A program made the translations under genes and the position numbers. Below, piece by piece: positions 34,000-43,191 of a DNA stretch of 64,000 nucleotides. Each line of letters begins with the position of its first letter. Position 1 is the first letter of the stretch. A model generated the notes under the pieces. It was not told where the DNA came from and searched no databases. It worked only from the letters and a program-made list of their open reading frames with translations. Origin of the DNA: Lachnospiraceae bacterium (GTDB lineage: Bacteria > Bacillota > Clostridia > Lachnospirales > Lachnospiraceae); assembly GCA_021201665.1 (NCBI GenBank), contig JAJQEO010000046.1, positions 1-64,000 of the forward strand. The letters are read 5' to 3'.

Positions 34000-35769
34000 T
34001 TAATATTTCCGGATCTGTTCAATTTTGCAGGTATGTTCTTTACTGTTTTTATCATAATTCACGCCCACAAGTAATATTTCACCGGTATACCGTTCCAGAC
34101 AGGCTACATAATCCTGTCTGCGAATCTGATCGAGAGCTGTTTTTACAGATTTATTCCATTTCAGCTCGACAATCATTGCAGGAGCGCTGCAGTTACGGTC
34201 AGGCACGAATACCAGATCAGCAAATCCCCTGCCTGCTGGCATTTCACGAACTATGGTATAACTTCTTTTCGCCGAATAGTATGCCAGCGAGATCGTGCAG
34301 GAAAGAGAAGTCTCATCACATGTCCATACTTGCTCGTCAAGTATGGACGAAGGCCGCGCCAATCGCGAAGCGATTTTCAATTGCGCGGCTTTCCCGTTGT
34401 ATTGCAGAATAGACGCATTATCCATATGAACCTTTGCAATTCGCCGTGCGATCTCCTCCTCCTTTTTGGCAACTGTCAGCCGGAGTAATTCCTCTGAATT
34501 GCGTATCGCGTCCATCACGTTTTCCCAGCCGCCGTCCTCTATGCAGTTAATAAACTCCTGACGCACTTCACTGTTTGGAATCATACAATTCACGCTGCTC
34601 AGGTCGTCCACCGGAAAACTGCCTGTGCCAGAATAATCTGCCGCATCCGTCAGGGTGCTGCCAATTCCAGAGTTCTCATCCACATTCCGTTTTATTTCGT
34701 TAACCGGCTCCTGCGTTCCTCGTTCCGTTGTCAGATACCCCAGATGAACCAGCAGGGTCAGCACATCATCCGCGCTTTCAAAGGTGGTCATATCATTCTG
34801 ATACTTCATCGTGTTTACCGGAATCTTTTCTCCCGCTATCAGGCACTCCACTTTCATCCGCAATCCGTCATAATTCATCTGAATATACGGTTTTAAAGCC
34901 TCATAGGTCTCTGTCTGCGTCCAGTAGTTGCTGAAGGTTCCCCTCATAATGGATTCCACTACGGATTTCGGATTATAAACCGAAATCCCATTGACCGTAT
35001 ATCCGTCATACCACTTTTTCATCTCGTCATAAGATACCTGGTACTGCTCGCAGAGAGCCTTCACTTCCTCCTGTGTGAATCCGGTAAATTCTTCTATCGG
35101 CTTCGCATTCAAAATCGAATACTCATAAAACATATTCAAGGCCGAATGCTTTCCATATTTCTTGATCGGAAGAATTCCCGTCATATAAGTAAGTGCCACA
35201 TAGCTCTGATCCTTCAGCAGATTTCGAAGAAAATCCAGGTATTTTTTCTGCGACTCCTCATCGTTCTTATGTGTCCGGAAGATACAGTCCCACTCATCAA
35301 TGATAAAGATAAACGGAACCTTATATTTCGCGAAAACATCTTTTAAAGATCGTATCAGCTTTGTAGCATCAAAATATCTCACATCCGGGAATTCATCCGT
35401 CAGGTCAAACAGCACCGCCTTCTGAAGCATCCGAAGCATGTCATCCATATCCTCTGCATCTGTCAGAAAGCTCTGCATTTCAAGGCGTATCACGTTGTAT
35501 TGATTCAAATGCTTTTTAAAATCTGTGTTTTCGGCAATCTTCAGATGGCTGAACATTGTTTCCGAATCACAGCCGCGGCTATAATATGCCGTCAGCATGT
35601 TCGCCGCCATCGACTTTCCAAAACGCCTTGGGCGGCTTACACTGATAAAACGCTGTTCTGTCAGTGCCATGCTGTTTGTAAATGCAATCAAATTTGTCTT
35701 ATCTACAAATATTTTCGAGTTCAAAGCAATCTGAAAATCACTGTTATCCGGATTCAGATAAATACCCAT
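34000..35769 (-). CDS. AAA-ATPase/PD-(D/E)XK nuclease-like protein (DUF1703 family)
   Basis: A 589-residue protein. The start is MGIYLNPDNSDFQI after GGAGGTGAGAAA; 56 upstream in-frame codons are untranslated leader. P-loop variant: SRPRRFGKSMAANML; Walker B: FIFIIDEWD; nuclease residues: D in GRGFADLVFV and E-x-K in MIVELKWNK. Just before the nuclease core, between ILQYN and ETSLSC, about 25 residues are encoded by the class I hairpin element at 34321-34393, an in-frame insertion. An internally deleted copy lies at 31049-31502. The role of the family is unknown. Confidence 0.87.
   Translation of the reverse strand: MGIYLNPDNSDFQIALNSKIFVDKTNLIAFTNSMALTEQRFISVSRPRRFGKSMAANMLTAYYSRGCDSETMFSHLKIAENTDFKKHLNQYNVIRLEMQSFLTDAEDMDDMLRMLQKAVLFDLTDEFPDVRYFDATKLIRSLKDVFAKYKVPFIFIIDEWDCIFRTHKNDEESQKKYLDFLRNLLKDQSYVALTYMTGILPIKKYGKHSALNMFYEYSILNAKPIEEFTGFTQEEVKALCEQYQVSYDEMKKWYDGYTVNGISVYNPKSVVESIMRGTFSNYWTQTETYEALKPYIQMNYDGLRMKVECLIAGEKIPVNTMKYQNDMTTFESADDVLTLLVHLGYLTTERGTQEPVNEIKRNVDENSGIGSTLTDAADYSGTGSFPVDDLSSVNCMIPNSEVRQEFINCIEDGGWENVMDAIRNSEELLRLTVAKKEEEIARRIAKVHMDNASILQYNGKAAQLKIASRLARPSSILDEQVWTCDETSLSCTISLAYYSAKRSYTIVREMPAGRGFADLVFVPDRNCSAPAMIVELKWNKSVKTALDQIRRQDYVACLERYTGEILLVGVNYDKNSKEHTCKIEQIRKY
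34321..34393. repeat. Class I two-hairpin element (copy 3), in frame in the nuclease domain
   Basis: Perfect 11-bp arms GTCCATACTTG (34322-34332) and CAAGTATGGAC (34338-34348), then GAAGGC and a nested ATCGC-GAA-GCGAT hairpin closed by CCGCGC/GCGCGG. The open reading frame passes through without a stop. Confidence 0.85.
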
Positions 35770-35896
35770 TTTCTCACCTCCGCCTGACAGGCAGAAATCT
35801 GCATTCAGAACTGCCTGATCACTATTCCGGACCGCCTGCTCACTTATCGTAAGGATAGCACAGATGAGCCTTGCAATCAATGAAAAAATATAAGGT

Positions 35897-37996
35897 CTAT
35901 TCCCCACAGGTAATATGATAAGCAGCCCCTTCTGCATAATTCTCCGCTGAATATGTCACGCCGTCCACTGTCAGTGTCGCGTCCCCGGCCAATACGATGG
36001 AGGAATCCTCACTGACGCTTACGGAATCGACAATTGATGTCCCGGTGACATACCAGACGGAGCCGTCCGTAAGGGACATGGAAACTGTGTTTGTTCCATT
36101 GCTGTTGATCATATTGGCTACATGTCCAAGGTCATAATATTCGCTGATGATAATGGAAGTATTCTGGTATTCCAGAAGAGCCTCATCCATCTCGCCGGCT
36201 TCCAGCGCATAACCATTTTTCTCATCACGGACATATTCGGAGCCGGTATAATCCACATGGATGGCCGTGGTCGGAGCCGCAGCACCGGTATAACTCGTAT
36301 TGCTTAAGTTGACCGTCACACCGGTGCCGCCCAGCTGATATCCGGAGGCATTATAAATATTCCCGGCCAGGTTCTCCTCGTCTGTGAAGTTGAAAATCAC
36401 AGAAGCCGATGAAGTCCCGGAGGATGCATCGGTATTCCATCCCGCAGATTCCGTATATTCCGTGTTAAATCCCGAGCTGCCGGTGCCGATCAGGCTGTCC
36501 TCATTATCCAGAAGCTGGATCAGGACATTGTTTCCGGCGCTGATTTCTGTATCGATAATATCGGCTGTAAAAGAAGTCAGGGAGCCGCCGGTTTTAATCA
36601 GAAAGCTGGTATAACCGGTGTTCAGGCTGGTCCCGCTGCCAAGGCTCAGCGTATTATCACTCTGATGAGCCATAAAGCCGAACGTCTCAGAATTGATCAC
36701 ACTGTTTTTGTCCGAACCGGAATAAGTATAGCTGGTCGTGCTGCCATCTGCATTCGTCAGCGTATATTCACCGGCCGTCAGAGTAGCGAAATCCATGGAG
36801 CCGCCGGTAAAAATAGCCGCGTAGGTACCGACATTCAGTGTGGCGCCCACCATATGCTCTTCGGCATTTCCGATCACATACGTGCCATAGCCGGATCCGT
36901 AATTGACCGTATAGGGATTATCCGCCGTCGTGATCTGCCCGCCGTCCTCCTGGATGGCCTGGTCTGTCTCGACCGCCTGCGTCAGCTCCAGGGTCGAATT
37001 GTAGACGTTCATCACCATACCGGAGCCGGAATCCGTTGAAAGGACTGCCCATAAAGCCGCCTTCGCAGTGCTGTCCAGGAAATTCAGAGTACTGTCCGTC
37101 CCCATCAGGTTTGAAGCCCGGCTGGTTCCCATGATGCCCAGTACCCAGGGCGGCGCGACCATCACACTCTGCTCATAGGTATTTGTATAGGAAGCATACA
37201 AGGTGCCGCCCAGCGCTTCTATCGAAGTATTTTTCACGGTCAGAGTCGCCCCGTCATCGGTAAACAGCGGCATGGTCGCCACTCCCGCGGTGGTAATCGT
37301 CGAATTGGAGAGCGTCACATCCGAATCCCCGAACACAGCGAGAGCCGTCCCTTTTCCGGTAAAATCGCAGGTATCCGAGCCATCCGCGTCCGTGTCAAGC
37401 ACGATGCTGATATCATCAAAATCCACGTTTGCGCTGCTGACCACAATGCCGTTCATTCCGGATGTGCTTTCATTAATCACCAGCCCGCTGACAGAGTCAT
37501 CCGAGTCATACGTTTCCACGGCTGTGAGGACATTGTCCTCGGAATCATTGCTTGTGAAGGATCCGAGCGCGGAGCCTTCGGAATCACTTTCTGCACCGGA
37601 CATATCTTCTGCACCCACTTCGCCGCCCGGACCGCCATCAGCATCCGGCGCACCCCCGGCGTCAAAATCACTATCGCCGCCCGGTGTACTCCCGCTCCCA
37701 GAACCACCGTCGGCGTCCGGTGCATTCCCGCTCCCGGGGCCGCTGCCGTCATCCGGTGTATTCCCATTGCCGGAACCGCCGTTGGCATCCGGCACACTCC
37801 CGCTGCCGGGATCCCCGCTCCCGCCAGGTGCATTATTATCCGCATCCGATGTGCTCCCGCTCCCCGACGTTTCCTCGCTGCTGGCAGAAATTACATTCGA
37901 AGCGCTGTCTCCGGCTTCCGCTGCCCCGGCAGACACAGCAGTAACCAACGCCAGCGTCGTCAGAACCGCAGTCAGCCATTTCATTCTTTTCTTCAT
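35897..37996 (-). CDS. Large secreted repeat protein, adhesin/beta-helix-like
   Basis: A 699-residue exported protein: signal peptide 1-26, a Gly/Ser/Asp-rich linker (about 30-150) with repeats of GSGS-P-DADGG type, then a long region of short strands rich in Thr, Ser, Asn and Gly (GATLTVKNTSIEALGGTLYAS, VNLSNTSYTGAA), as in right-handed beta-helix adhesins or polysaccharide-active proteins. No sortase LPxTG motif or catalytic residues are evident. AGGAGGCGGAAT precedes the start. Its C-terminus is duplicated at 31635-31818. Confidence 0.75.
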   Translation of the reverse strand: MKKRMKWLTAVLTTLALVTAVSAGAAEAGDSASNVISASSEETSGSGSTSDADNNAPGGSGDPGSGSVPDANGGSGNGNTPDDGSGPGSGNAPDADGGSGSGSTPGGDSDFDAGGAPDADGGPGGEVGAEDMSGAESDSEGSALGSFTSNDSEDNVLTAVETYDSDDSVSGLVINESTSGMNGIVVSSANVDFDDISIVLDTDADGSDTCDFTGKGTALAVFGDSDVTLSNSTITTAGVATMPLFTDDGATLTVKNTSIEALGGTLYASYTNTYEQSVMVAPPWVLGIMGTSRASNLMGTDSTLNFLDSTAKAALWAVLSTDSGSGMVMNVYNSTLELTQAVETDQAIQEDGGQITTADNPYTVNYGSGYGTYVIGNAEEHMVGATLNVGTYAAIFTGGSMDFATLTAGEYTLTNADGSTTSYTYSGSDKNSVINSETFGFMAHQSDNTLSLGSGTSLNTGYTSFLIKTGGSLTSFTADIIDTEISAGNNVLIQLLDNEDSLIGTGSSGFNTEYTESAGWNTDASSGTSSASVIFNFTDEENLAGNIYNASGYQLGGTGVTVNLSNTSYTGAAAPTTAIHVDYTGSEYVRDEKNGYALEAGEMDEALLEYQNTSIIISEYYDLGHVANMINSNGTNTVSMSLTDGSVWYVTGTSIVDSVSVSEDSSIVLAGDATLTVDGVTYSAENYAEGAAYHITCGE

Positions 37997-38065
37997 ATTC
38001 CGCCTCCTGTTTTTGTTTCAATCCATGTCCGATATTATTATCGGCATGCGACATACATGCTTCCA

Positions 38066-38520
38066 TCAAAGATCAAAGCATTGTGGTAACTGGAAAACAC
38101 CAGAACAATTATGTATCAGCGAATCGTATCTTCGCCTTTTATAACGCTCCATGTTGTATTTATTTCGCGCAGCAATATACGCAAGTTTTACACTTCCGGA
38201 CAACTCAGCCTCGTTACATGTCCACGATTTCCAACGGGAATCGTGGACGTAGGCCGAGCCATCGTGCGAAGCACGATTCTGCATGGCTAGGCTCTCCCGA
38301 TACGCTTTTAACGGAGATTCTGTCGTATGAACAATAGCCAGCACTTTACCCACTGTGTCTTCATCTCCATCATAGGTAGCCTGCAGGATTCGGGCGGATT
38401 CTTTCTCTAATTCACGCATATAACTATATTTCGGCTCTGTCCGTATAATCCGGTCAAATTCAAGTTCCAGTTCTTTATTAGGTATCCGTACACAGCCATC
38501 GTAATAATTCAGATACAGCG
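38066..38520 (-). pseudogene. Fragment of a third DUF1703 nuclease gene with a hairpin insertion
   Basis: From YLNYYDGCVRIPNKELELEF to ELSGSVKLAYIAARNKYN the sequence follows DUF1703 proteins. The AAA domain is missing upstream and the nuclease catalytic part downstream. The class I element at 38219-38297 interrupts the region before ELSGSVKLAY, the same relative place as in the gene at 34000. Its 5' side is joined to a phage polymerase fragment at about 38510-38520. Confidence 0.75.
38219..38297. repeat. Class I two-hairpin element (copy 4)
   Basis: Arms GTCCACGATT (38220-38229) and AATCGTGGAC (38239-38248) differ completely from the other copies yet pair perfectly. GTAGGC follows, then CGTGC-GAA-GCACG nested inside AGCCAT/ATGGCT. 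Confidence 0.8.
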
Positions 38521-40466
38521 ACGTGGATATCTCCAAATGCGGCGCGTACAAATACGCGGAATCAGAAAATTTTGAGATCCTGCTTTTCGGCGTCTCCGTC
38601 AACGGCGGCCCCGTCACGGTCTATGACCTTGCCTGCGGCGATACCATCCCGGATGAAATCCTCGCCGCCCTCGCGGATGAATCCGTCACAAAATGGGCCT
38701 TCAATGCATCCTTTGAGCGCGTCTGCCTCTCCAACTGGCTGTACCATCACCGCCCGGAATATTTCAAAGGCTACAGCATTCCCGGCGATCCGGCCGGCAG
38801 CTATCTGGATCCGTCGTCATGGAAATGCACCATGATCTGGTCTGCCTATCTGGGGCTGCCGCTGAACCTTGCCGGTGCCGGCGCTGTCCTCGGCCTGGAG
38901 AACCAGAAGCTGACGGAAGGCAAAGACCTGATCCGTTATTTCTGTTCTCCCTGCAAACCGACCAAAGCAAACGGCGGACGCACCCGGAACCTCCCGCACC
39001 ACGCCCCGGAGAAATGGGATCTGTTCAAAAAATACAACCTGCGCGACGTGGAAGTAGAAATGTCCATCCAGAAGCGCCTGTCAAAATATCCCGTCCCGGA
39101 ACAGGTCTGGGGTGAATATCATCTGGATCAGGAGATCAATGACTGCGGGATCCTGCTGGATATGGACGTGGTCAATAACGCCATCGCCTTTGACGCGCGT
39201 TCCCGTTCTGCCCTGATGGAAACCATGCAGGACCTCACGGCGCTCGACAACCCCAACAGCGTCGCGCAGATGAAGCAGTGGCTTTCTGCCAACGGCCTGG
39301 AGACGGAATCCCTCGGCAAAAAAGACGTGGCAAAGCTCATCCCGGACACGGAAGGAGCCATCCGGGAAGCCCTGCAGCTCCGGCTGCAGCTGGCAAAGTC
39401 GTCCGTGAAAAAATACCAGGCTATGAAAAATGCCGTCTGCCGCGACGGGCGGGCACACGGAATGTTCCAGTTCTACGGCGCCAACCGATCCGGACGATGG
39501 GCCGGCCGCCTGATCCAGCTGCAGAACCTCCCGCAGAACCACATGCCCGACCTCGCGGAAGCCCGTGAGCTCGTCCGCACCGGAGATTATGATACGCTGC
39601 AACTTCTGTATGACGACATCCCGGACACGCTCTCCCAGCTGATCCGCACAGCGTTCATCCCCCGTCCCGGATATAAATTCGTGGTCAGCGACTACAGCGC
39701 CATCGAAGCCCGCGTCCTGTCCTACCTTGCCGGAGAAAAATGGCGATCCAGAGTTTTCGCGGAAGGGAAAGACATCTACTGCGCTTCCGCCAGCCAGATG
39801 TTCGGCGTCCCCGTGGAGAAACACGGCGTCAATTCCCATCTGCGCCAGAAAGGCAAAATCGCGGAGCTCGCCCTCGGCTACGGCGGATCCGTCGGCGCAC
39901 TCAAGTCAATGGGCGCTCTGGAAATGGGACTGACCGAAGATGAGCTGCAACCACTGGTGGATGCATGGCGCTCCGCAAATCCGAACATCGTACAGTATTG
40001 GTGGGACGTAGATGCTGCGGTCAAAACCACCGTCAAACAGCGGATTACCACGAAAGTAGGCGACATCCGCTTCCAGTACAAAAGCGGCATGCTCTTCATC
40101 CATCTCCCGTCCGGCCGCACGCTCTCCTACGTCAAGCCAAAGATGGGGGAAAACCGCTTCGGCGGGGAATCTGTCACCTATGAGGGTGTCGGCTCCAACA
40201 AAAAATAGCAACGGATCGAGTCCTACGGACCAAAGTTCGTGGAAAACATCGTCCAGGCAATCTCCCGCGACCTCCTCTGCTTCGCCATGCAGAACCTGTC
40301 CTTCTGCTTCATCTGCGGCCACGTTCATGACGAAGTCATCATAGAATGCAGCCAGGACGTCTCCGTTGACGCGATCTGCTCCATCATGAGCCGTTCACCA
40401 GACTGGATGGCAGACATCCTGATCCGTGGGGATGGATATGAAACGGAATTTTACAAAAAGGACTGA
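38508..40466 (+). pseudogene. Phage-type family A DNA polymerase, truncated and with an amber codon
   Basis: About 650 codons follow the family A polymerases found in Clostridium phages and integrative elements. Motif A is VVSDYSAIEARVLSYLAG, motif B is RQKGKIAELALGYGG and motif C is HVHDEVIIE. The first roughly 10 residues, with the Asp-x-Glu exonuclease motif, are lost at the junction with the preceding gene fragment. An in-frame TAG at 40206-40208 stands where the family has Trp (KK-W-xRIESYGPKF); the frame is otherwise open to 40466. A single G-to-A change explains it. Motif C lies after the stop, so the truncated product is inactive unless the codon is read through. Confidence 0.85.
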
Positions 40467-40481
40467 CCTCTCGGTCAGTCC
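40460..40481. terminator. Hairpin after the polymerase pseudogene
   Basis: GGACTGACC-TCTC-GGTCAGTCC forms a perfect 9-bp stem at the end of the reading frame. There is no T-run, so termination is uncertain. Confidence 0.45.
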
Positions 40482-40483
40482 CT

Positions 40484-40560
40484 AACATGATTCGCCCATT
40501 AATTCGCCCATTAATTCGCCCATTGATTCGCCCATTGATTCGCCCATTCGACTATGGGCG
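40484..40560. repeat. 12-bp tandem repeat downstream of the AlbA_2 gene
   Basis: Five contiguous copies of ATTCGCCCATTR, followed by an inverted partner (ATTCGCCCAT/ATGGGCGAAT). Two and a half copies also lie inside the adjacent gene near 40795-40828, where they encode MGESMGES. Confidence 0.8.
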
Positions 40561-40573
40561 AATCCTTTACCTT

Positions 40574-42103
40574 CTATTTCAAAAAATAAACTTTGGACTT
40601 TGTTTTTCCATCACTAGCAAGTATGCCAAATTTTTCTGCCTTCCGGAGTAACGATCCAGCCGTTTTTATCTGTACATTTAACAATTCTGCAGCTGTATTA
40701 CTCCTAATTTTATCATTCTGCTGTAAATATTCTATAATCACATACATCCTCTTCTGTTCAAGCTTAGACATATGTTCAGACAATATTTCCACTATTGATT
40801 CGCCCATTGATTCGCCCATTCGCCCATTGGCAAATCCTTCTCTGCATCGAATCGTTGTAATCAAATATGTCCTGTCTTCGTCTGTCTCAAATTCCGGTTC
40901 TGGCGAGCCATTCTTTTGCAACTCACGTAAAATCTTTGTAATACCTGTCGACTGCTTCTCAGACAGGTCAATGTCTTTTAAAAATTCACCAATCCGCCGA
41001 TTTCGATATTTGCGAGCTCTTACTTTCCCAGCCGCAAACTTATCCATATCAATCCAGCGATACGGCCCCGGATAGTTGATAATCTGAATATAGTCCACAT
41101 ATATCCTGACTTCCACTGGTTCCGGATCCCGATATAGTTTGTGAAATTCTGCGTTAACCAAAGCTTCTTCCAAAGCATTATAGGGATAATTAAAATATCG
41201 CTCTGCCTTTGCTTCGCCCTGTATCTTTACAACCTTCTCCACAATTACATTGTTTTTGATATAGTCGAGAGCATCCCTGATCTGTTTCCAAATAGGACCA
41301 GTAAATGTTTTTTCCGTAAAATCATCCGATGCCTCTGCATCTTCATTATGAAACCAGACCAGGTCAATCTGCGCACCCGGAATCAGTTTTTCCGGATGAT
41401 CCGCGAACATCAGGACCCCGATATTACGAATTTCATGATCCGTATCTGTTTCATTCGCCACTTCCAATGAAACTAAAATCTCCTCCAATGTCAGATTGTT
41501 TATCTCCTGTACCAGAGAGCTATTGCTCTCTCTCAAAAAATCTTCCACATAAGCACGCCGAATATGCTCAATCCCGGCGCGACGATTTACACGATCATCA
41601 AACGGCACCGAATTAAATTTATCAAAAAGCTCCGCTACTTCATCAGTCTTTGCAGCTGTAGTCAGCGATGCCGGTCGAATCCAATACTGCATCCTTTTAT
41701 CGGCTTTTTTCCCTTTTTCAACGTATACATCCACAGGTGCCTGATAAGGGCCGCTATCACCGGCCGAACACCAGAGATAAAGTAAATACACGCCTGAGTC
41801 ATGGTAATTTACCACCTCTATCTTTGGAATATATCTCGGTACAATTTTATTACAATATTGAAAAATTTCCTGCTGGATATCATCAAGCAATTCTTTTGGC
41901 ACTCCGGCAAGAGGAAACTGCGGAATACCATTCTTTGCTTTTACACCAATAACAAGATAACCTCCATTCACGTTGGAATAATCATTCGCAAACGCGCAAA
42001 TCGTGTGTATGATATCATTTGGGTTCCAACCTTCTTTATATTCTACGCGATTCTGCTCAACAACCCGGCCGGCCAGTAAGGTGTCTATTTTTAAAGGAAT
42101 CAT
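40574..42103 (-). CDS. AlbA_2/Schlafen-type ATP-binding protein
   Basis: A 509-residue protein: an N-terminal AlbA_2 (divergent AAA_4/Schlafen-like) domain with VEYKEGW, FANDYSNVNGGYLVIGV and Q-rich helices, a middle GHKL-type ATP-binding region (YNALEEALVNAEFHK, IINYPGPY, STGITKILRELQ), and a C-terminal winged helix. A repeated MGES lies between the last two. Such proteins often accompany type I restriction systems and defence loci; here an HsdR N-terminal stub overlaps its start by 47 bases. The molecular role is not known with certainty. Confidence 0.85.
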   Translation of the reverse strand: MIPLKIDTLLAGRVVEQNRVEYKEGWNPNDIIHTICAFANDYSNVNGGYLVIGVKAKNGIPQFPLAGVPKELLDDIQQEIFQYCNKIVPRYIPKIEVVNYHDSGVYLLYLWCSAGDSGPYQAPVDVYVEKGKKADKRMQYWIRPASLTTAAKTDEVAELFDKFNSVPFDDRVNRRAGIEHIRRAYVEDFLRESNSSLVQEINNLTLEEILVSLEVANETDTDHEIRNIGVLMFADHPEKLIPGAQIDLVWFHNEDAEASDDFTEKTFTGPIWKQIRDALDYIKNNVIVEKVVKIQGEAKAERYFNYPYNALEEALVNAEFHKLYRDPEPVEVRIYVDYIQIINYPGPYRWIDMDKFAAGKVRARKYRNRRIGEFLKDIDLSEKQSTGITKILRELQKNGSPEPEFETDEDRTYLITTIRCREGFANGRMGESMGESIVEILSEHMSKLEQKRMYVIIEYLQQNDKIRSNTAAELLNVQIKTAGSLLRKAEKFGILASDGKTKSKVYFLK

Positions 42104-42353
42104 AATCGGCTCTCCTTAAACATAAATATATTTCTTTTGCGAAAATATTATCGTTCTCTTTAACTGACAACACTCTCGTATAATAAGTATCCAAAAAAAG
42201 TGCATAGTCCACCTCTCCTGTGCTGGTAGGGAATTCCCGAACCACAACACCCAGCGCTGCTGTTAAATTCAGTTTTCTTAAATCTTGTATTATCCATCCA
42301 GACTGCAATAGCTTCTTGTCAATTACTTTCCTCGCCCGGTTCTCTGGGGTCAT
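42057..42353 (-). pseudogene. N-terminal stub of a type I restriction HsdR subunit
   Basis: Residues MTPENRARKVIDKKLLQSGW, then NLTAALGVVVREFPTSTGEVDYALFLD match the first roughly 60 residues of HsdR nuclease-motor subunits. The sequence then departs and ends after about 98 codons; the nuclease and helicase parts are gone. No hsdM or hsdS is in the window. Confidence 0.8.
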
Positions 42354-42399
42354 GGCTCGTTCACCCATCTTTCAGTAAACATCTCCAAACATATCAATA

Positions 42400-42780
42400 G
42401 TTCCACATTATTCATGATCGTATAACGTATTTATTCCCCTATAATTAGCACTCATTTTATCACATAGCATAATAAATTTCCATAAAAATAATTGGGTGTT
42501 CCGCTTGTCCAGGAAGGTAAGTCAAATATCTGTACAAGCTATGGCATAAGGTGTCGGCTTGCCGATGGATCTACGCTCCGCTTCGGTCGGCAAATATCCC
42601 ACACGAAGTGTGGGATAACACCCGGCGAAGGCTTAACGGTCCTGCGTGCCAGTGGCACGCGTTAAGGACCGACCGTTCCTGTCTGCCAGTGGCAGACGTT
42701 TAACAACGACCGAAGCGGCAGCGGAGAACGAAGTGTAGATGCCTCTGGCACTCAGTGCCCTTCGGCTACCTAGCTCGTTG
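42400..42780. repeat. Dense island of class II and III hairpins
   Basis: Two class II hairpins stand in tandem. The first is CGGTCCT-GCGTGCC-AGT-GGCACGC-GTTA-AGGACCG (42637-42671). The second is CGTT...GTCTGCC-AGT-GGCAGAC...AACG (42674-42708). A class III hairpin TATCCCACAC-GAA-GTGTGGGATA with CACCCGGCGAAGG lies at 42595-42628. An inverted class II tail, CTACGCTCCGCTTCGGTCGGC, lies at 42571-42591. No gene is supported. Confidence 0.8.
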
Positions 42781-43191
42781 CTTCGCGGGAATCAAAGAAT
42801 TTCTCAGAGACAACACGTCATATAAATTGGAATATACGTAATATCATCTGCCGCCTCTAAGTCTTTTGCATATATCAAATATCTCTTCCTATTCCAGTTC
42901 AAACGCGCCTGTGTACAGCTGATAGTAATGTTTGAATCATAATCTGCAAAACCTGCCTTTCTTTTTCATCGTTCTGCTCAAAGCATATCTGTCAGGATAG
43001 TAAAGCGGCTTACATCGTTTACAATAATTGAGGTCAAAGTAAAACGACTTACGTCGTTTACCATAAATTGAGCTCTAATATTCATGTCCATACGTTTGTA
43101 AGTACTATTTAATATTATGTGTTCGAACGCATATGTTTAATAGCGTACTTTTGATATCTGTGAAATAAATACCCAATGATAATTCGGGCAT
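42781..43191. other. Gap with a two-copy 39-bp repeat, no gene
   Basis: AGTAAARCGRCTTACRTCGT followed by TTAC-ATAA-TTGAG occurs at 42999-43033 and again at 43038-43073. The second copy is a clear dyad (AACGAC-TTAC-GTCGTT). It could be a regulatory site, but it lies downstream of the MarR gene and no promoter is linked to it. Confidence 0.45.

Noticed and set aside
40484-40560. 12-bp repeat array considered as a CRISPR or replication iteron
   Set aside because: No spacers and no replication gene; the same unit is coding sequence in the neighbouring gene, so microsatellite-like expansion is simpler.
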